Source: Epiperipatus broadwayi
Taxonomy: Eukaryota > Onychophora > Udeonychophora > Euonychophora > Peripatidae
NCBI GenBank assembly: GCA_028023455.1
Contig: JAQFVV010006846.1
Location: 234,172-298,171, forward strand
Direction: 5' to 3'
Length of the DNA: 64,000 bases
Made by a program: the position numbers and the translations under genes. Position 1 is the stretch's first letter; every line of letters starts with the position of its first letter. Positions 10,304 to 23,487 of this stretch are shown here, piece after piece. Under the pieces are notes generated by a model that did not search any database, was not told the DNA's origin, and saw nothing but the letters and a program-made list of their open reading frames with translations.

Positions 10304-13300
10304 TGGATCTACATTTAAATTTAACTATTTATCTATATGTAAACTAATTTTAAGTTTTAATCAATCATTATAATTAACAACATATTAAGTTTCATTGAGT
10401 ATTAAAATTTTCTATTTTATTTTGATTCGCATGCAATATATTCATACATAATATAAGTAAATTGTTTTAAATCTTTAACTTATCAACATTAATAGTAAAA
10501 ATGCTAAAGGTCATTTATTATTAAAAGTTTTCTGTTGTCCTTTATTTCTTACACCTTATATATAAATTTGAGGCGTATAGTGGCCTAGCAAAAGGAAAAA
10601 CGTTACAATATATATATATTCTAACCTAATAAAATAACCTCTGTTTATTCTGTAATTATTTATTAGTTTAGTTTGCACTAATGACACTAATCATACTCTG
10701 AGCTGTATTAGGTTACCTTGTTTTCACTTTTCACCAATGATACCAATTTTTCAGGTTGTTGGAAAGGCAACCAAAACAAAGCAACATATCCATTAATTTT
10801 CCAATATGATCTAAAATACTTTTCATATAATACAATTGTATATTCAATTCTCTTAAGCCATGCCACGATTGTAATAACAACAATAATTGATCACTTATTA
10901 ATTTAAAGAATAATTATAATAATATTAATCTCAGGGTTCTTTGTTTCATGTAAGGAAATGCTCGGCAGTATTGTGTTGTCGCATATGACTGGCATTCTGG
11001 TCGGCTATAGGAAACATTTATTTTACTTAAATTCAATGTATCTTCATCTCTCATATCAACTGCTATATTATTTAAAGAGATGATAATTCAATTCAATAAT
11101 GACGTATAATTTTGAATAACACAGCCTTTTTTTCCAGAATCTCAGTCAGAATAATAAAAAGACAAGGGTGCTTTTTGTGTCCTTCCATCATCCATGACAA
11201 CACAATCATATAACTAAGATTTATTACTTAGACAATTTAACTAAATGGGAATGGAATAATGTGCAACGAAAGTTAATGGTTTGGAAAAAAAATTCATTTT
11301 TTTTTTTTTTTTACACAAAGGTGAATGTTTAGTCTTAAGTTTTCAACTCCATAAATAATTATCATTAAACTAAAATATAATGACATATTCCGATCTGCTT
11401 AAATTTATTTCTCTGGCCTATTAAGTTTTTAAGGGTTTGAAATGATTTCGGACTCAAGAAAAAGTTTTGCAAATATTGTGCAAACACTTATATTTAGCAT
11501 ATAAAAACAAAAAAAATGAATCTACAACAAATTTTAACAAGACTATAATTTATTATTATCACAAAAAAATATATGAACATTTATTCAATAATCCCATAGT
11601 AATACAAAAATATAAAATATAACTGATATTAATCTGTATACTCTTTTGGTTATGGACTAGAGGTTACTACTTCTCCTGTATGCAATCATATGGATTGATT
11701 AACTACAAGTACATTTCATTACCAATACATTAATTATTAAATTTTAGTAATCTTGTAGAAGCTTTTATTCAAAATTATTGACTAACTATTTTTTTTTTTT
11801 TAAATGATTAATCCAATCATCTGCAATACGCAAAATATTAAATTTATTTCTAATACATTTACTTTATTTATGGTCTTTAATGGGATAAACTATTCTAATT
11901 ATAGGCCAGTTATCAGAAGTCACATTTACCTTCTTACGTTTAACTTAATGCTAACTTAAGTTATGATACAAATTTTATTCATACGTATAGTTTTAAATAT
12001 GAGTATTATTTAATTACTAACCAGAATTAAATATTGCATTTGAATATTCCTTCATGTTATAAGCATTTTAAATTATGCAATTTTAATTACTTTCTCCATT
12101 GATTTACTTGTCAAATACTAGCAATATTTAGCAGCACAATACAGATATTGATCTTAGTTACTAACGCACTATTTATACTAAAGTGGATCTTGAGGAACTA
12201 ACACCTCCAATATAACCTTTATCTTGCCCGAACTTTCAAAATTAAGCACAATAATCAACACCTTCCATGGTGGAGCTATCTTTATTTTCACATGAGGAAT
12301 ATGGAATAACAACGAAGGTCTGTAGAGTAATCTACTACATTAAAATATTTTGGTGGTTTCTTGCCTCTTACTTGGGCATACAACGAACACACACCAAATA
12401 CAATCCTCTCCTGGGATTTAAACAAATGAAGCATACTAAATGTTAGATAAATTCTTGATCGTCCTATCTATGAGAATCGATCACTTGGGCTATAAACATA
12501 CCCGAACATTATATTTAAAATCTTCCTCTCATGGAAAACAAAGCTTTTGGGGAGATCATTTTTCATCCCACAAAATAAATACATTATAATTATTACCTAT
12601 GCGAATATTAAGCATATACCAATGCTATATCTGGGCAGGATAAGTAAATACACTGATTATAATAAACTTATGTTACCATGTATACTTTGATCAACATCTG
12701 AAATCAATGGACATCATAGAATAAAAGTATAATAATTTTAATTTTAATAAAGGAACATTCAAAAATAGTTGGTAGCATACTATCTTAAACTAAATAAAGT
12801 GGATGTTTTATTTAAGAATAATTAGGAATAAATTCCTCAGTTAATACAGTATAAATTCGTTTCAAAACTTTAACAAGAAATATTTTGTTATAGCATTTTT
12901 TTTTTTCTTTAGTTACTTCTGATAATTTTCAATATTTATTTTACCCCTTAAATATCTAAATATTTTTCTTTTATGTATCTAACATATAAAATTTCTACCT
13001 ACAATTGTATGTAATAATTAAAACATATTTTATAGATTTTTTCTTTCATGTTAAATATCAACTTAACCTATAATAATTATATTAAAACATACCTTTGTCA
13101 TTACAAGACTATTAAATATCCCTTGACCATACAGACTTTAACCTATGTGATATAACAAAAAAATACATATCATTTATAACTTAGTTTTAAACAATCATTA
13201 ATTAACAAGTGCATATTCTCTCATTAGAAAATGTTTTTCTGTTGATCAATTGGTCCAGGTGGAGAGCTTTATCCAGTCGTATTTCACGAAGCAAGTTTAA

Positions 13301-14735
13301 AAACAATAAACGCATGGTATTATTTCCTTTAAATAAAAGTTTTCTCTTATTTTGTGCGTTTAATAAATTAGGTAAAAAAAAATATAGCAGAATTGAAGAT
13401 TAATTCTTACTTGAATTAAACTACTACAATTTTGGGATCCAAGAAAAAAAAATAGACTTCTAACATAGATGAATATTTGACTATAGACGATAAACATACA
13501 CAATATATTTTTTTTTTATTGACGATACGTACAATTCATATTAGCTAGCTTACTTATGGACGAAAATGCGCAATTTTTTTCCGAGATTATTCTGATAATA
13601 ACTGCAGCTGATTTACATGTATAGGAAGTTTTACTAACTCCAATTGATGTGTAATATAATATATCATTTATTTTTATCATTAAGTCACTAAGATATTTAG
13701 TTTTGTTCATACTTTAGGAATTATAAATTTTTTTTAACGGTAACTTCTCCGTAAGAATACCCCTATATAACTTTTCCTATATTTACTCTGAGAAAGTTTA
13801 TATTTTCTTTATTTATTTTTTTCTTTTAAAAAATATACAGGTGCATAATTTAATCTTATTTATCATTATTATTATTTCCAGACAATTCTTGGTGAATAAA
13901 ACATATTTTAACGTATATAACTACATTACTTGTAAAGGCAGACAATATTGAGAAAGAGCGCGAAAATGTTTCTAGTTGATTTTCCTTGGTTTCAAAATAT
14001 TTCTTTCAAATATTTTTTTTTTTTTTTTTCTATACCAAGAAAATATTAACAAGTGATACAAAGTTACTAAATAATTATTTCTCATTTGGAAATCATTTAT
14101 CTTCCTTAATTTAGACATAATAACACTTTTCGTGATTCCCTTAGTTAATTCTGTCATTTTTGAACTTTCGCGCGAGACAATAAATTTTTAAGTATAAAAG
14201 GTCTTTAAATAGGTAGATGGCACAGGAAATCAGGATATCTTATCAAAAAATTTTAGCCACACATTATATTATTAAAATTTTACTTTGATTACATTTATTT
14301 CTGCAAAATAAAATGAAAAAATTGAGTTACCAAATTTCAGCACTGTTCCTTCCTTGAAAACTAAAAGCAGACTATTTTTTTTTTTTTCAAAAAATGATCT
14401 TGACTTTAGCGACCTCTTCCAGAAAAATAATCATTTGATTATAACATAAACAAAAGAAAGGAAAAACTTATTACAATCATATAGTTTTCAGTATTATCTA
14501 CCTGGATTACAAAGTAATTTGACAATATAAAAAAAAATAATAAATACATTAAATTAACAATCAGTGATGTATAATTCTTTAAACATTATATATATATATT
14601 TTTTTACAAAAAGAAATTACCAGAAGTTATTGTGCTTTATGATAAGACATTCATCCACTCTCCCCTCTACCCATCCAAAATCAATTACTGTTTAGCTTTT
14701 ATACCATATTAATTTGCTCTAATTATTAATATCTC
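10304..14735. other. AT-rich intergenic DNA, nothing recognised
   Basis: Only short open frames, many homopolymer runs (for example poly-T near 11296, 14012 and 14373), and no protein motif that I recognise. A slightly more GC-rich patch at 12180-12480 has no interpretable frame. Confidence 0.55.
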
Positions 14736-15015
14736 AATCTTGATGGCCAGCTAATGGCCACCGAAGGCCCCTCTAGTTGGGCAGCCAAAATTGTAACCGT
14801 ATATTCTTCTCGTGGCCAACTATAGCCATCGAAGGCCATTGCCCTCTCAACTATCTATCGTGCCGAACACATGCAGCACCCAAAAATTGTAACCATTTGA
14901 TTGTGTCCCAACTACGTAAGATCACCAAAACATAAGTGCACTAAGAATTGTAACCTTGATTACTGATCAACTCCCGCTGCACATTGTCAGCTATTAAGAG
15001 CTGTAACCAAAAGCA
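14735..15015. repeat. degenerate repeat cluster ending in TTGTAACC
   Basis: Four segments of roughly 55-95 bp each end in an (A)ATTGTAACC-like box (near 14797, 14893, 14955 and 15008, the last as GCTGTAACC). The patch is richer in GC than its surroundings, including GGCCANCTA motifs at 14743 and 14814. It reads like an eroded satellite or element fragment. Confidence 0.4.
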
Positions 15016-16278
15016 TATCATGGTATCTATTTTATGCACCAAAGACCACAATCAACATCTGGAGCAACTTACCATAAACCAAACTAATGATCTAACATAA
15101 ACTTTTATGATTTAATTTGATCGCAGCCAGGGTGTACCGCGAAGACCTATCATAGTAGTATGATAAAATACATTAAATAAATTATAAGTGCAATGTTATT
15201 ACTTTTAAACCTTAATTTGCAATTTTTATGGTATGCGACCCTATGGCCAACCATGTACAAGATGGCATAATTTGTGGAACTACATAAGATTATGAAATTT
15301 TAAATCATCTATATGATTTTTAATACGAATGCTAGTCTAGGTAAAGCTTTGCAATAAATAAATATAAATACTTGGGTTCTGATTTTATAGTTTATCATAT
15401 TACTGAGACTCTTATTATACTGACAAATGACAATTTAAAACGTTAAGTAAATATATTGAATCATATCATTATTTGGTAAATCTGTTTACAAGTTTAATAA
15501 TTAATTTGTATTTTATACTAGAATCAACTACGCAAAGCCAAAATGATGGAAAAGGTAAATGGGATTTTATTGTACCTTACTCATCATAAACTACCAAAGA
15601 CGAAAAGCATCCAAATGTTTTCTCAAAAAATATTTATAAACTCTCATATCATGTTGACGATAGTATGTACTTCAATGTATGCTCTTCAATGTATGCTCTA
15701 TCCAAAATTTATGATTTCTGAGTTATGAATGACACATAGCAACGGCACAGTAAGTTTAATTATAAATCAAATTTTATTTACAAATTTATGAACAATAAGT
15801 AATTAATTTCAATATTCTAAATAAAACATAAATAAACAAATCAAATAAATAAATTATAATTCAATCGACTTTCTTCAATACATCTCATAGGTACAGTATT
15901 TAAAATCTAATCATACCTTATTTCAATCTAATATAATGAATATTGAGGAGATTATACAAAATTCAGCATCAAACTCATGAAATATTTAGCGTCATTTCCA
16001 GATTCAATAAATCCCTACCGTAAACTTATAATCATATAATAAATAATATTATGTCTGTAGGATTTAGCTATAATGTAATCATTAAATAAAGTGAAAATGT
16101 AAACTTACATTCTGTTGAATAATAATCAACCAACAGTTAATTATCATGAAGTAACTTGAATAGAGTGTCCTGTTACCATTTAATAATCTAACCGATAAAT
16201 TATGCTTACAAATGAAGAAGATGATTTAGCAGATTAACTAAAATACTTTGCCCAACTTATATCTGTGAAGCAAAACAT
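15016..16278. other. AT-rich intergenic DNA, nothing recognised
   Basis: No motif or frame that supports a gene. Confidence 0.5.
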
Positions 16279-16466
16279 ATTCCTGTGGATGCATTCATCT
16301 ACACGTAGGAATTAAATAATACTAAACGTTTTGTGTATTTAAACACCATCATAAAGTAATACGTATAATCACACAATTCCGCGGATTAACCACCTGCGCA
16401 GGAATGTGTGTAAAATACAAAAATGGCAATTAAAATAATCTGCGGATTAACCACCAGCACAGATTA
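16279..16466. repeat. three related hairpins
   Basis: Hairpin 1 (16279-16312) pairs ATTCCT with AGGAAT around GTGGATG/CATCTAC. Hairpin 2 (16370-16410) pairs CACACAATTCC with GGAATGTGTG around GCGGATTAACCACC. Hairpin 3 (16436-16466) pairs TAATCTG with CAGATTA around CGGATTAACCACC. Hairpins 2 and 3 share the same loop while both sides of their stems differ in compatible ways. Confidence 0.6.
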
Positions 16467-18230
16467 AAGCCCTTTAACATTCTAAAACAACATTATTATT
16501 TACTTCACATTAAAGTGCAAAATCATCCTCCTCAGTTCTTCTGACTATTCAGAATACACTAACACTTTAGCAAATGTGGGTTCTTGCATAATAAAATGTT
16601 ACGCTAATCAGGACAACTAATGTACTACTTATCTTGCTTAAAATAAACATGTGTAATATAATATAAGTAATATTGGCATAGGAATATAAATCTGGAAAGA
16701 CTCACAAAACATTTCACAAAGATTGATATATCTCATGAATTCATTAAATACTGTTTAAGCTTTTTCACGAGCGCTATTCTCTTGAATAAATATTTTATTC
16801 AACCCCTATTAATTTAAACTTAATAAATATAACTTTTGAACTTCACATGCAAGTTCATATAACGATAAAATTAAATTAATGTATTATTCATCAAATATAT
16901 AAAATTTAACGGTGTGTGTGTGATAAAACTAAATGTATAGCATTTATAGTTCAATACATGAATTTTAGCAGATGTGTGTATCACAAATTGGATTGTATAG
17001 CATTTTATAACTCCTAATGTGATCCGTGGAATCCATGTACGATGTGTAGAACAATGAGTATATGAGGTAATAGCTATAACTGTAGTTAAATTCCATACAT
17101 GCAATTCTATCCATTTGATTAGTTATTATAAGCAATATTAGATTAACGATTTTGCGTGGCTCCCCAAACATGAAACAATTTTAAAACATGATATGCAGAA
17201 CTTAAATGAAAATGTTTTTCATAAAGTTATTAATCTCTACATTTCTCTATCAAAAGTGTTCCAAGTTTATCACATCCATGCAAGTATTTATTTATCCACG
17301 TGTTAATCCAGGAATACTAATTACAGCAATTAATTTATTCATTTCAAACCGACGATACAATTATAAAATAGCTTTGATTAATTATTTGAAGAATGTTTAT
17401 TATCCAAATGTTAAACAAATTAACTAGCAAATATTACTGGCATTGTAAAGTTAAATATCAATCAATATTATATTTTATTAGAATTAAAAAACGGAAATAT
17501 TAAAATATTTTGATAACTTTAACGTTTTACTTTAACTTAAAATTCTTCTTTTTTTAAAAAACAAATTTTCATATTCATAAAACTTCTGTAATTAAAATAC
17601 TTATTTAATTTTTCCAAATTGTAGAATAATAAATATTTCAAAACATACCAAAATCTTGTATTTAATTCTTTCAAACTTAAACTGGAAAGCTCCGACATTT
17701 TAAAAATGTAATATTGGAAAATTTATTACCGGTGATTCGATACACTTGGCCAGCCGACTTGAACAGACTTTTAAATTTAGCAATTCATCTTATAATTAAT
17801 TACCACTATGTTATATTTACGTTTATAGCAAATTTTGTGGTAATCCGTTTACTTATTAACTATTTTAAATTAAGCTTATCAAATTTACACCATTTGCCTT
17901 TACCATTTTCTTTTCTTTTCTCCCACCAAAAGCAAACTATCAGACAATCTTCTCTTAGAAATTCGCGCTCTTTTCTTTTTACATTGAGACGCATACATAA
18001 TTACTGTATTTATTTTTAGTAATTAATTTTAATTGAACAAATGGTTTTTTGTTAATTCAATAGAAATAATTTTTAAGGTCATTTTAAACAAATAAAAATA
18101 AAATATTATTTTTAATACTACTTTACCAAATTTTATTGTGTTGTCAAATTTTTAAAAAGTTAAACATTTTGATATGAGTTAGCATATGGGAAGAGGCAAA
18201 TTTAAATTTATCAAAATAATATAAGAGAGT
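16467..18230. other. AT-rich intergenic DNA, nothing recognised
   Basis: Contains a short perfect hairpin (TTCTGA/TCAGAA near 16537) and open frames of up to 101 codons with no recognisable domain and chance-like composition. Confidence 0.5.
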
Positions 18231-18358
18231 AATCTGTTCAAAGTGCAACTCAAGCCAATCAAATCACCAAAAGAAGAAAGAGAAATTTTTATACTAGTTA
18301 CACCAATTAATATATTTTATACTAAAATATATGGTTACAATATATATATATATATATT
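18231..18358 (-). repeat. second copy of the 5' end of the minus-strand LINE
   Basis: About 118 bp (with AGCCAATCAAATCACCAAAA and AGAGAAATTTTTATACTAGT) are nearly identical to 25888-26005, the region just upstream of the LINE at 20490-26010. Both copies are followed by a (TA)n run. Beyond this block the two loci differ. Confidence 0.8.
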
Positions 18359-19200
18359 GTACCAGGCATGATTTATATGGCCAAGCACAAGATAATGTTA
18401 AATAAATTAATGGCCTAAAATACATAAAAAGCCATTAAATGGGGGATATAAGATTTATATAATTTAACTTATTATAAATTAAGAGAGAACTGTGGTTTTA
18501 TCATAAACTCACATACATATATGAGTAAAGACAATATTTAAAGGCTTAGAAATATGTATTTGTAATTTTGATTTTTTTTTTTTTTAAAGAAGAAAAAGAA
18601 ATGCCAAAATGTATTTATAATTTTAAATGTTTGTTGTTTGTTAAAGAAATGCTAAGACGTTTATTTGCAAGTTATGATTCTGTATTTATTTATTTTTTTC
18701 TCGAGTGTTTACAAAGTAAATATAAAAAGGAAAATTCGAAATGTTACCATTTAAAATTAATTTAAAAATAATTTCGAGATCAAAGTTTTAATGGTGATTT
18801 TTCTCTTCTTTTGCATTTGAACAAGAGGGGGAGGGGATATTGTCTTAGATTTAAGAAAAGCCTAAAGGCATTTTTGTTTCCTGTCCATTCTAAAATAATT
18901 TCAACTGGACAATAGAACTTGTTTAAACTTGTGATTATGCAAGGAGAGAGGAATGCCCAAGTTAAGTGAAATGTTTTTTTTTAACTTCGATTGTGTATAA
19001 TGTAATTACTGAAAAGGAAAAATCTGTTATCATACATTAAAAATTTTCATTAGTGATATTGTGGTCTGAATGGAGATAGAAAACTAACTGGGAATAAAAT
19101 TGTTTAGAGCACTTAGGTGATTGCATTGGAATGTTTCGTGAATCATCTAAACCACTTAGTAAAATCGAAAAAACATTTAATTAATTAATTTTTCTTTCTT
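18359..19200. other. AT-rich DNA with one polypurine tract
   Basis: No gene. GAGGGGGAGGGGAT at 18825-18838 resembles the polypurine tract of the gypsy element at 5817, and may mark an eroded LTR-element end, but I could not find a matching LTR. Confidence 0.4.
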
Positions 19201-19372
19201 GGTGGGGGAACCTGAATTGAGGGTGTATTGAGGGAATATATATATATACCTGAATTGAGGGTGTATTGAGGGGATATATATATATATATATATAACCATT
19301 TTGAAGTTGCGAGAAAGTGTATTGAGGGGATATATATATATATATATATAACCGTTTTGAAGTTGCGAGAAA
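19201..19372. repeat. tandem repeats with embedded (TA)n
   Basis: GAATTGAGGGTGTATTGAGG occurs at 19213 and 19252, and GTGTATTGAGGGGATATA at 19261 and 19317. The last two units (period 56) each continue through a (TA)n run into TTTTGAAGTTGCGAGAAAG. Confidence 0.85.
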
Positions 19373-19819
19373 GAGTTCATTTTTGTTTTTTGAATGCAAA
19401 TCTTATTGGGACCTAATTCTAATTTTAATGTTAATCTAATGCTGTTTTTAGAACCATTCGAAGTCTTTCAACCTTTTGATTAATCATGCAGATTCTGATT
19501 CATTTTTATTCATGGGATTTATTCTAATTCAAATTTATTCAGTCATTCTGAACCAATGTATTTTAATTGCTGCAGTCACTCAAGTAACCAGTGCGCCAGT
19601 CGACCAGTTAACCAATCAGTAGTCAACTATTTAAACATTGAACAATTAAGTGGTGTAGAGTAAACATCAAATAGTTAAAGACCTACAGAGGTCCCTAGTG
19701 ACGATTTTTTCAGATGCTCATTGCTAAGGTTTACAGCCTTGTTAAAACTATTACTAGCTAACTATTGGAAAGCTAAATGATGAGCAGATGATTATTCCAC
19801 CAGTTATTCAATTAATGTC
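19373..19819. other. AT-rich stretch, nothing recognised
   Basis: No coding signal. ACAGAGGTCCCTAGTGACG at 19685 resembles a segment of the palindrome at 60395, suggesting a shared small element. Confidence 0.35.
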
Positions 19820-20405
19820 TATAAGTCAATTATTTTATATAGCGCGATGTTTATAAACTGTAATATTTAAACAGCATTAAAGTGTTGCACACGTGCTTTG
19901 GATTTTAACTATAATATGAATGAATACTAACAATTCAAACACATGATAAAGTCTTTGGGAAAGATAGAATGGCCATCTATCTTTTTGAACCCAAACGCTT
20001 TTGTATGGGCAAATCTTAAGTGTTTGAAAGTGAAACCGTAAAGATCTTTACATGCTTGAATGAATGATGCTAGTGAAATTTACTAAAATTTACTACATCA
20101 TTCTTATTTGAAATTAAATGTATGTTAATAAGTCAATTATTTTATATAGCGTGATGTTTATAAACTGTAATATTTAAACAGTATTAAACTGCTGCACATG
20201 CGCTTTGGATTTTAACTATAAAATAAATGAATACTAACACTTCAAACACATGATAAAGTCTTTGGAAAAGATAGAATGGCCATCTATCTTTTTGAACCCA
20301 ATCGTTTTTGTATGGGTGAATATTAAGTGTTTGAAAGTGAAAGCGTGACGATACTAAATAATCACTTTAAATTACTTTTACATGCTTGAATGAATAACAT
20401 ATATT
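19820..20405 (+). repeat. 307-bp tandem duplication
   Basis: The block starting at 19821 is repeated from 20128 with about 90% identity, through the segment TTTACATGCTTGAATGAAT. The second copy carries a roughly 30-bp insertion near its end. Each unit contains a near-perfect palindrome, AGATAGAATGGCCATCTATCT. Confidence 0.85.
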
Positions 20406-20797
20406 TCAAAAGATAGATCATGCTGTAGATATTTTATATTTGTGTTATATATATATGCATTTTTTTAAAATATATATATTTATTTACAATGAAAACTTTT
20501 ACATATAATCAATCATTAAACACGGTCTGGTACTTCTCATTCTTTTGAGAGTTGTAATTGTGAATAAGACACTCAATGAAGTCCAAGAGTGCTATGTTCA
20601 AGTATGACCATGTAGCTTTGATCATTTTTTTTTATGAATAACCTTCCCTTTTCTTGATTTTCTCCAAGCTGTTACAAAACAATTGAACAACTTCTGATTC
20701 TGATTTTCCAATAACTATCTTACATCTGATTTTCCATAATGAGAATATGGTGAAGATTGCAATTCTGATCAGTCTAAAAATTTTGTAATATATAGTC

Positions 20798-21196
20798 TCA
20801 TATTGAGATGATACAATTCACTCCCATTTGGGAGCAGTCATGGATAAATTTCCTGACTTTTTCAAATTGTGTATGTTCAATTGTTTCATCTTCTTGCTCA
20901 CACAATTGGCATATAGAGTCAAGTTTTTTTTTTAAACCTCTTTTATATACAAGAAACTGATAGGTGGGCAAAGCATCAGTTAATTTGATTACAAAATCAA
21001 TGAATTTCAGCTCCAACGCCCAGAATTTTGTTCTTGATAAGAGGCTATTGTTAGTTAGATTTAATTTACTTGTCAAACTTGGCAAACATTGTAACTCTGG
21101 ATTCATTAGGTGATATGATTTCCATAGTTTGATCTTATTTACAAATGGTAGTTGTTCTGGCATAGCAAATTTCCTTAGGTATTTATTTAACTTCAT
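20798..21196 (-). pseudogene. LINE RT C-terminal domain with zinc-knuckle remnant, 132 codons
   Basis: The frame ends with ICQLCEQEDETIEHTQ, the CxxC...H part of the cysteine-histidine motif found at the C-terminus of many LINE polyproteins; the final Cys is missing. It lies downstream, on the minus strand, of the RT motifs at 22.0-22.4 kb, as expected for the last coding segment of the element. The preceding helix-rich region (KLNLTNNSLLSRTKFWALEL) has no recognised activity. It is probably a broken fragment of the same ORF2. Confidence 0.65.
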
Positions 21197-21253
21197 TATC
21201 CAATCCTCCTTTGGTGATGATCAGTCAGTGGGCAAGATGATTTGCATGATCTC

Positions 21254-21310
21254 ATGATACCCATATAGTAGTGTCCAATTGTTATGATACCCATATAGTA
21301 GTGTCCAATT
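21254..21310. repeat. 30-bp tandem duplication
   Basis: ATGATACCCATATAGTAGTG plus TCCAATT occurs at 21254-21280 and again at 21284-21310. Confidence 0.9.
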
Positions 21311-21890
21311 AACAATTAGATTATGGCCCTTTGGGTGTAGATGGTTGGATTGAATGTAAAGAGAGGCCATTAAGTTTCTTAGGCCATTGTATTTTACTTA
21401 AATCTATGGCCACCATTCCTCTGCCCCAAAGTAGCCTACAACATTTTGTTTATAAAGTTCTTATTCAGTTTTATGATTGGGAGAAAGTAGGTGATCTCTG
21501 TAAATATTTTAATGTTCAGCAGTGTCACCTTTCCCTGGAGGGAAAGGTAAACATCAGACAATGAGTTGGTTAATCTATCTGTTGATTCCAATATTGCATT
21601 TTGTATTTCTTTTGTCATTATTGTTGCAACCTGGATATGGGAAAGCTGAGAAAGTTTTGGGGTTCTGCTATAAATTTGGCTGTGACTTTCTTTCCAGTAG
21701 TAATTTTCAAGATTGCCGATTTATGAATAATAAAATTTAGTTTGTAATCAGCTACATTTTTGTCTAGTATTTCATACAGCAGGTTTAGATAGTTGAATGG
21801 TGGCAAAATTTACTAATATGTCATATATGCATGCTATTACATTAATTGATTTTTTAATCCCAGGTATATAAATACCAGGAAGCCTTCTCT

Positions 21891-22340
21891 CTATGTCTAT
21901 CAAGAGGGTTAAAACCTAGGCACATTTGAAGCCAGAAGCTATTTTACCACTTAAGGTGATAAAGATCTCTTGGTTCCTCAACAGGTTGTATATTATTTGG
22001 ATATATGCACCCAAGGTGGTTACTCAGCCAGTATCTCCAAAAGTGTGTCAGGCCTGACTGAGTCAAAGGCTGCTGTAATATCCAGCTGTATCACAATAGG
22101 CTTTGATTTTTTTCTCTATGTCTATCAAGAGGGTTAAAACCTAGGCACATTTGAAGCCAGAAGCTATTTTACCACTTAAGGTGATAAAGATCTCTTGGTT
22201 CCTTAACAGGTTGTATATTATTTGGATATATGCACCCAAGGTGGATACTCAGCCAGTACCTCCAAAAGTGTGTCAGGCCTGACTGAGTCAAAGGCTGCTG
22301 TAATATCCAACTGTATCACAATAGGCTTTGATTTTTTTCT
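21891..22340 (-). repeat. 225-bp tandem duplication covering RT motif A
   Basis: 21891-22115 and 22116-22340 are nearly identical, with about four substitutions. The unit is exactly 75 codons, so the duplication alone would keep the reading frame. Confidence 0.95.
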
Positions 22341-22727
22341 CTCTTAATGGCCGATCAACAGTTTTACCTAGCCCATTTGCATTAATCATTGATGTCCCCC
22401 TTTTTGTGAATTGAGAGTCAGAAATAAATTGTAGAATTTTTCTTTGAATATTGTCCTTAATCACAGTTTCAATGATTTTGATGAGCAAAGGGGTCATCGA
22501 AATGGGACAGACTGGGTAGTTCTGTTCGTGGTTTTGCTATATCCCTTCATCCATTTGCCAGGAGGTTAATCATGTTTAACATAATAGGAATGGCAAAATG
22601 ACTCAGATGCATAAGGAGAAACCTGGTGATCCCATGGATCTGATCAGGGAATGATGTCAACTTGTTCTTCAACATCGACTTTGTTATATTATAATCCACT
22701 TGATTCCCATGGGACAACCATGCAGCC

Positions 22728-22791
22728 CCTCATCCACTCTTCTTCTGGAAGTACACTCCCTCATCCACCCCTCCCTTCAGGAAGTACACTC
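22728..22791. repeat. ~32-bp tandem duplication
   Basis: CCTCATCCAC...GGAAGTACACTC occurs at 22728-22758 and again at 22759-22791. Confidence 0.85.
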
Positions 22792-23487
22792 AAATTCTCT
22801 CAAGCATCGATATTCCTGCATAGGTTCTTCTTTCAGTTATTATAGCTGTAAGTGTCATCTGCTTGCATAGTGCCCCCAATGCCCATCTAAGATATCCTTT
22901 CATCCAGAAGTTTTGTGCTGTGAGATAGATCTTAACCCTCTTGATAGATGTGTGTTTGTATACATTGTGTAATTTGAGTCTGAACAATTTCATCAATGTT
23001 ATGCTGTATTGGATGGGATAATTTTCAACTGATCCACTATCTGATCTAGTTCCCTTTAGGGATCTAGTTAGGCTTTTCAGTTTCCAAGAGGGATGGGCAA
23101 TCAATGACTGGAGAATTCCGATGAGTGAAAACCAAGCCTTCTCAGCTGGAATAGACAGAATATTTATCTTGTTAAAAATAAATATAGGCTTCCAATATGA
23201 TAGCCTCTGTCATGCCCATCTTACTTAATATTCTCAAGATTCTACCACTGCTCCTCCCAGAATCCACTCCTCTATTGGCCTCTATTTTCACTTCTAGTGC
23301 TATATTGTCTGAAAAGGCCACTGGCTTGAGGGTCACTTCAATCAGAAAGTGGATCTCTGGTGTGTAGTAGAATAGGTCTATGAGCGAGCTGTATTTTTGG
23401 GTATAGAAGGAGCATGACTCTGAAGGATATTACCATAGTAATATATTACAAAGCTGGAATCATCCCTCAGAAACCTTTCTCATTTTC

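Larger units (their letters stand above)
21850..23104 (-). pseudogene. LINE reverse transcriptase, fragmented
   Basis: On the minus strand a linker region (MIAHPSWKLKSLTRSL at 23104 downward) leads to RT sequence. A segment with FPDQIHGITRFLL and MLNMINLLANG fits the start of LINE RT palms, followed by SMTPLLIKIIETVIKDNIQR, and then LDITAAFDSV, whose first Asp is the motif A catalytic residue. The motif A region is present twice because of a 225-bp tandem duplication. Frame breaks between these blocks prevent expression. In a live element this enzyme would copy LINE RNA at a nicked chromosomal target. Confidence 0.8.

Noticed and set aside
17714-18019. 101-codon plus-strand frame with hydrophobic stretches
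   Set aside because: AT-rich DNA gives Ile/Leu/Phe-rich chance frames; no domain, signal or partner exon seen.
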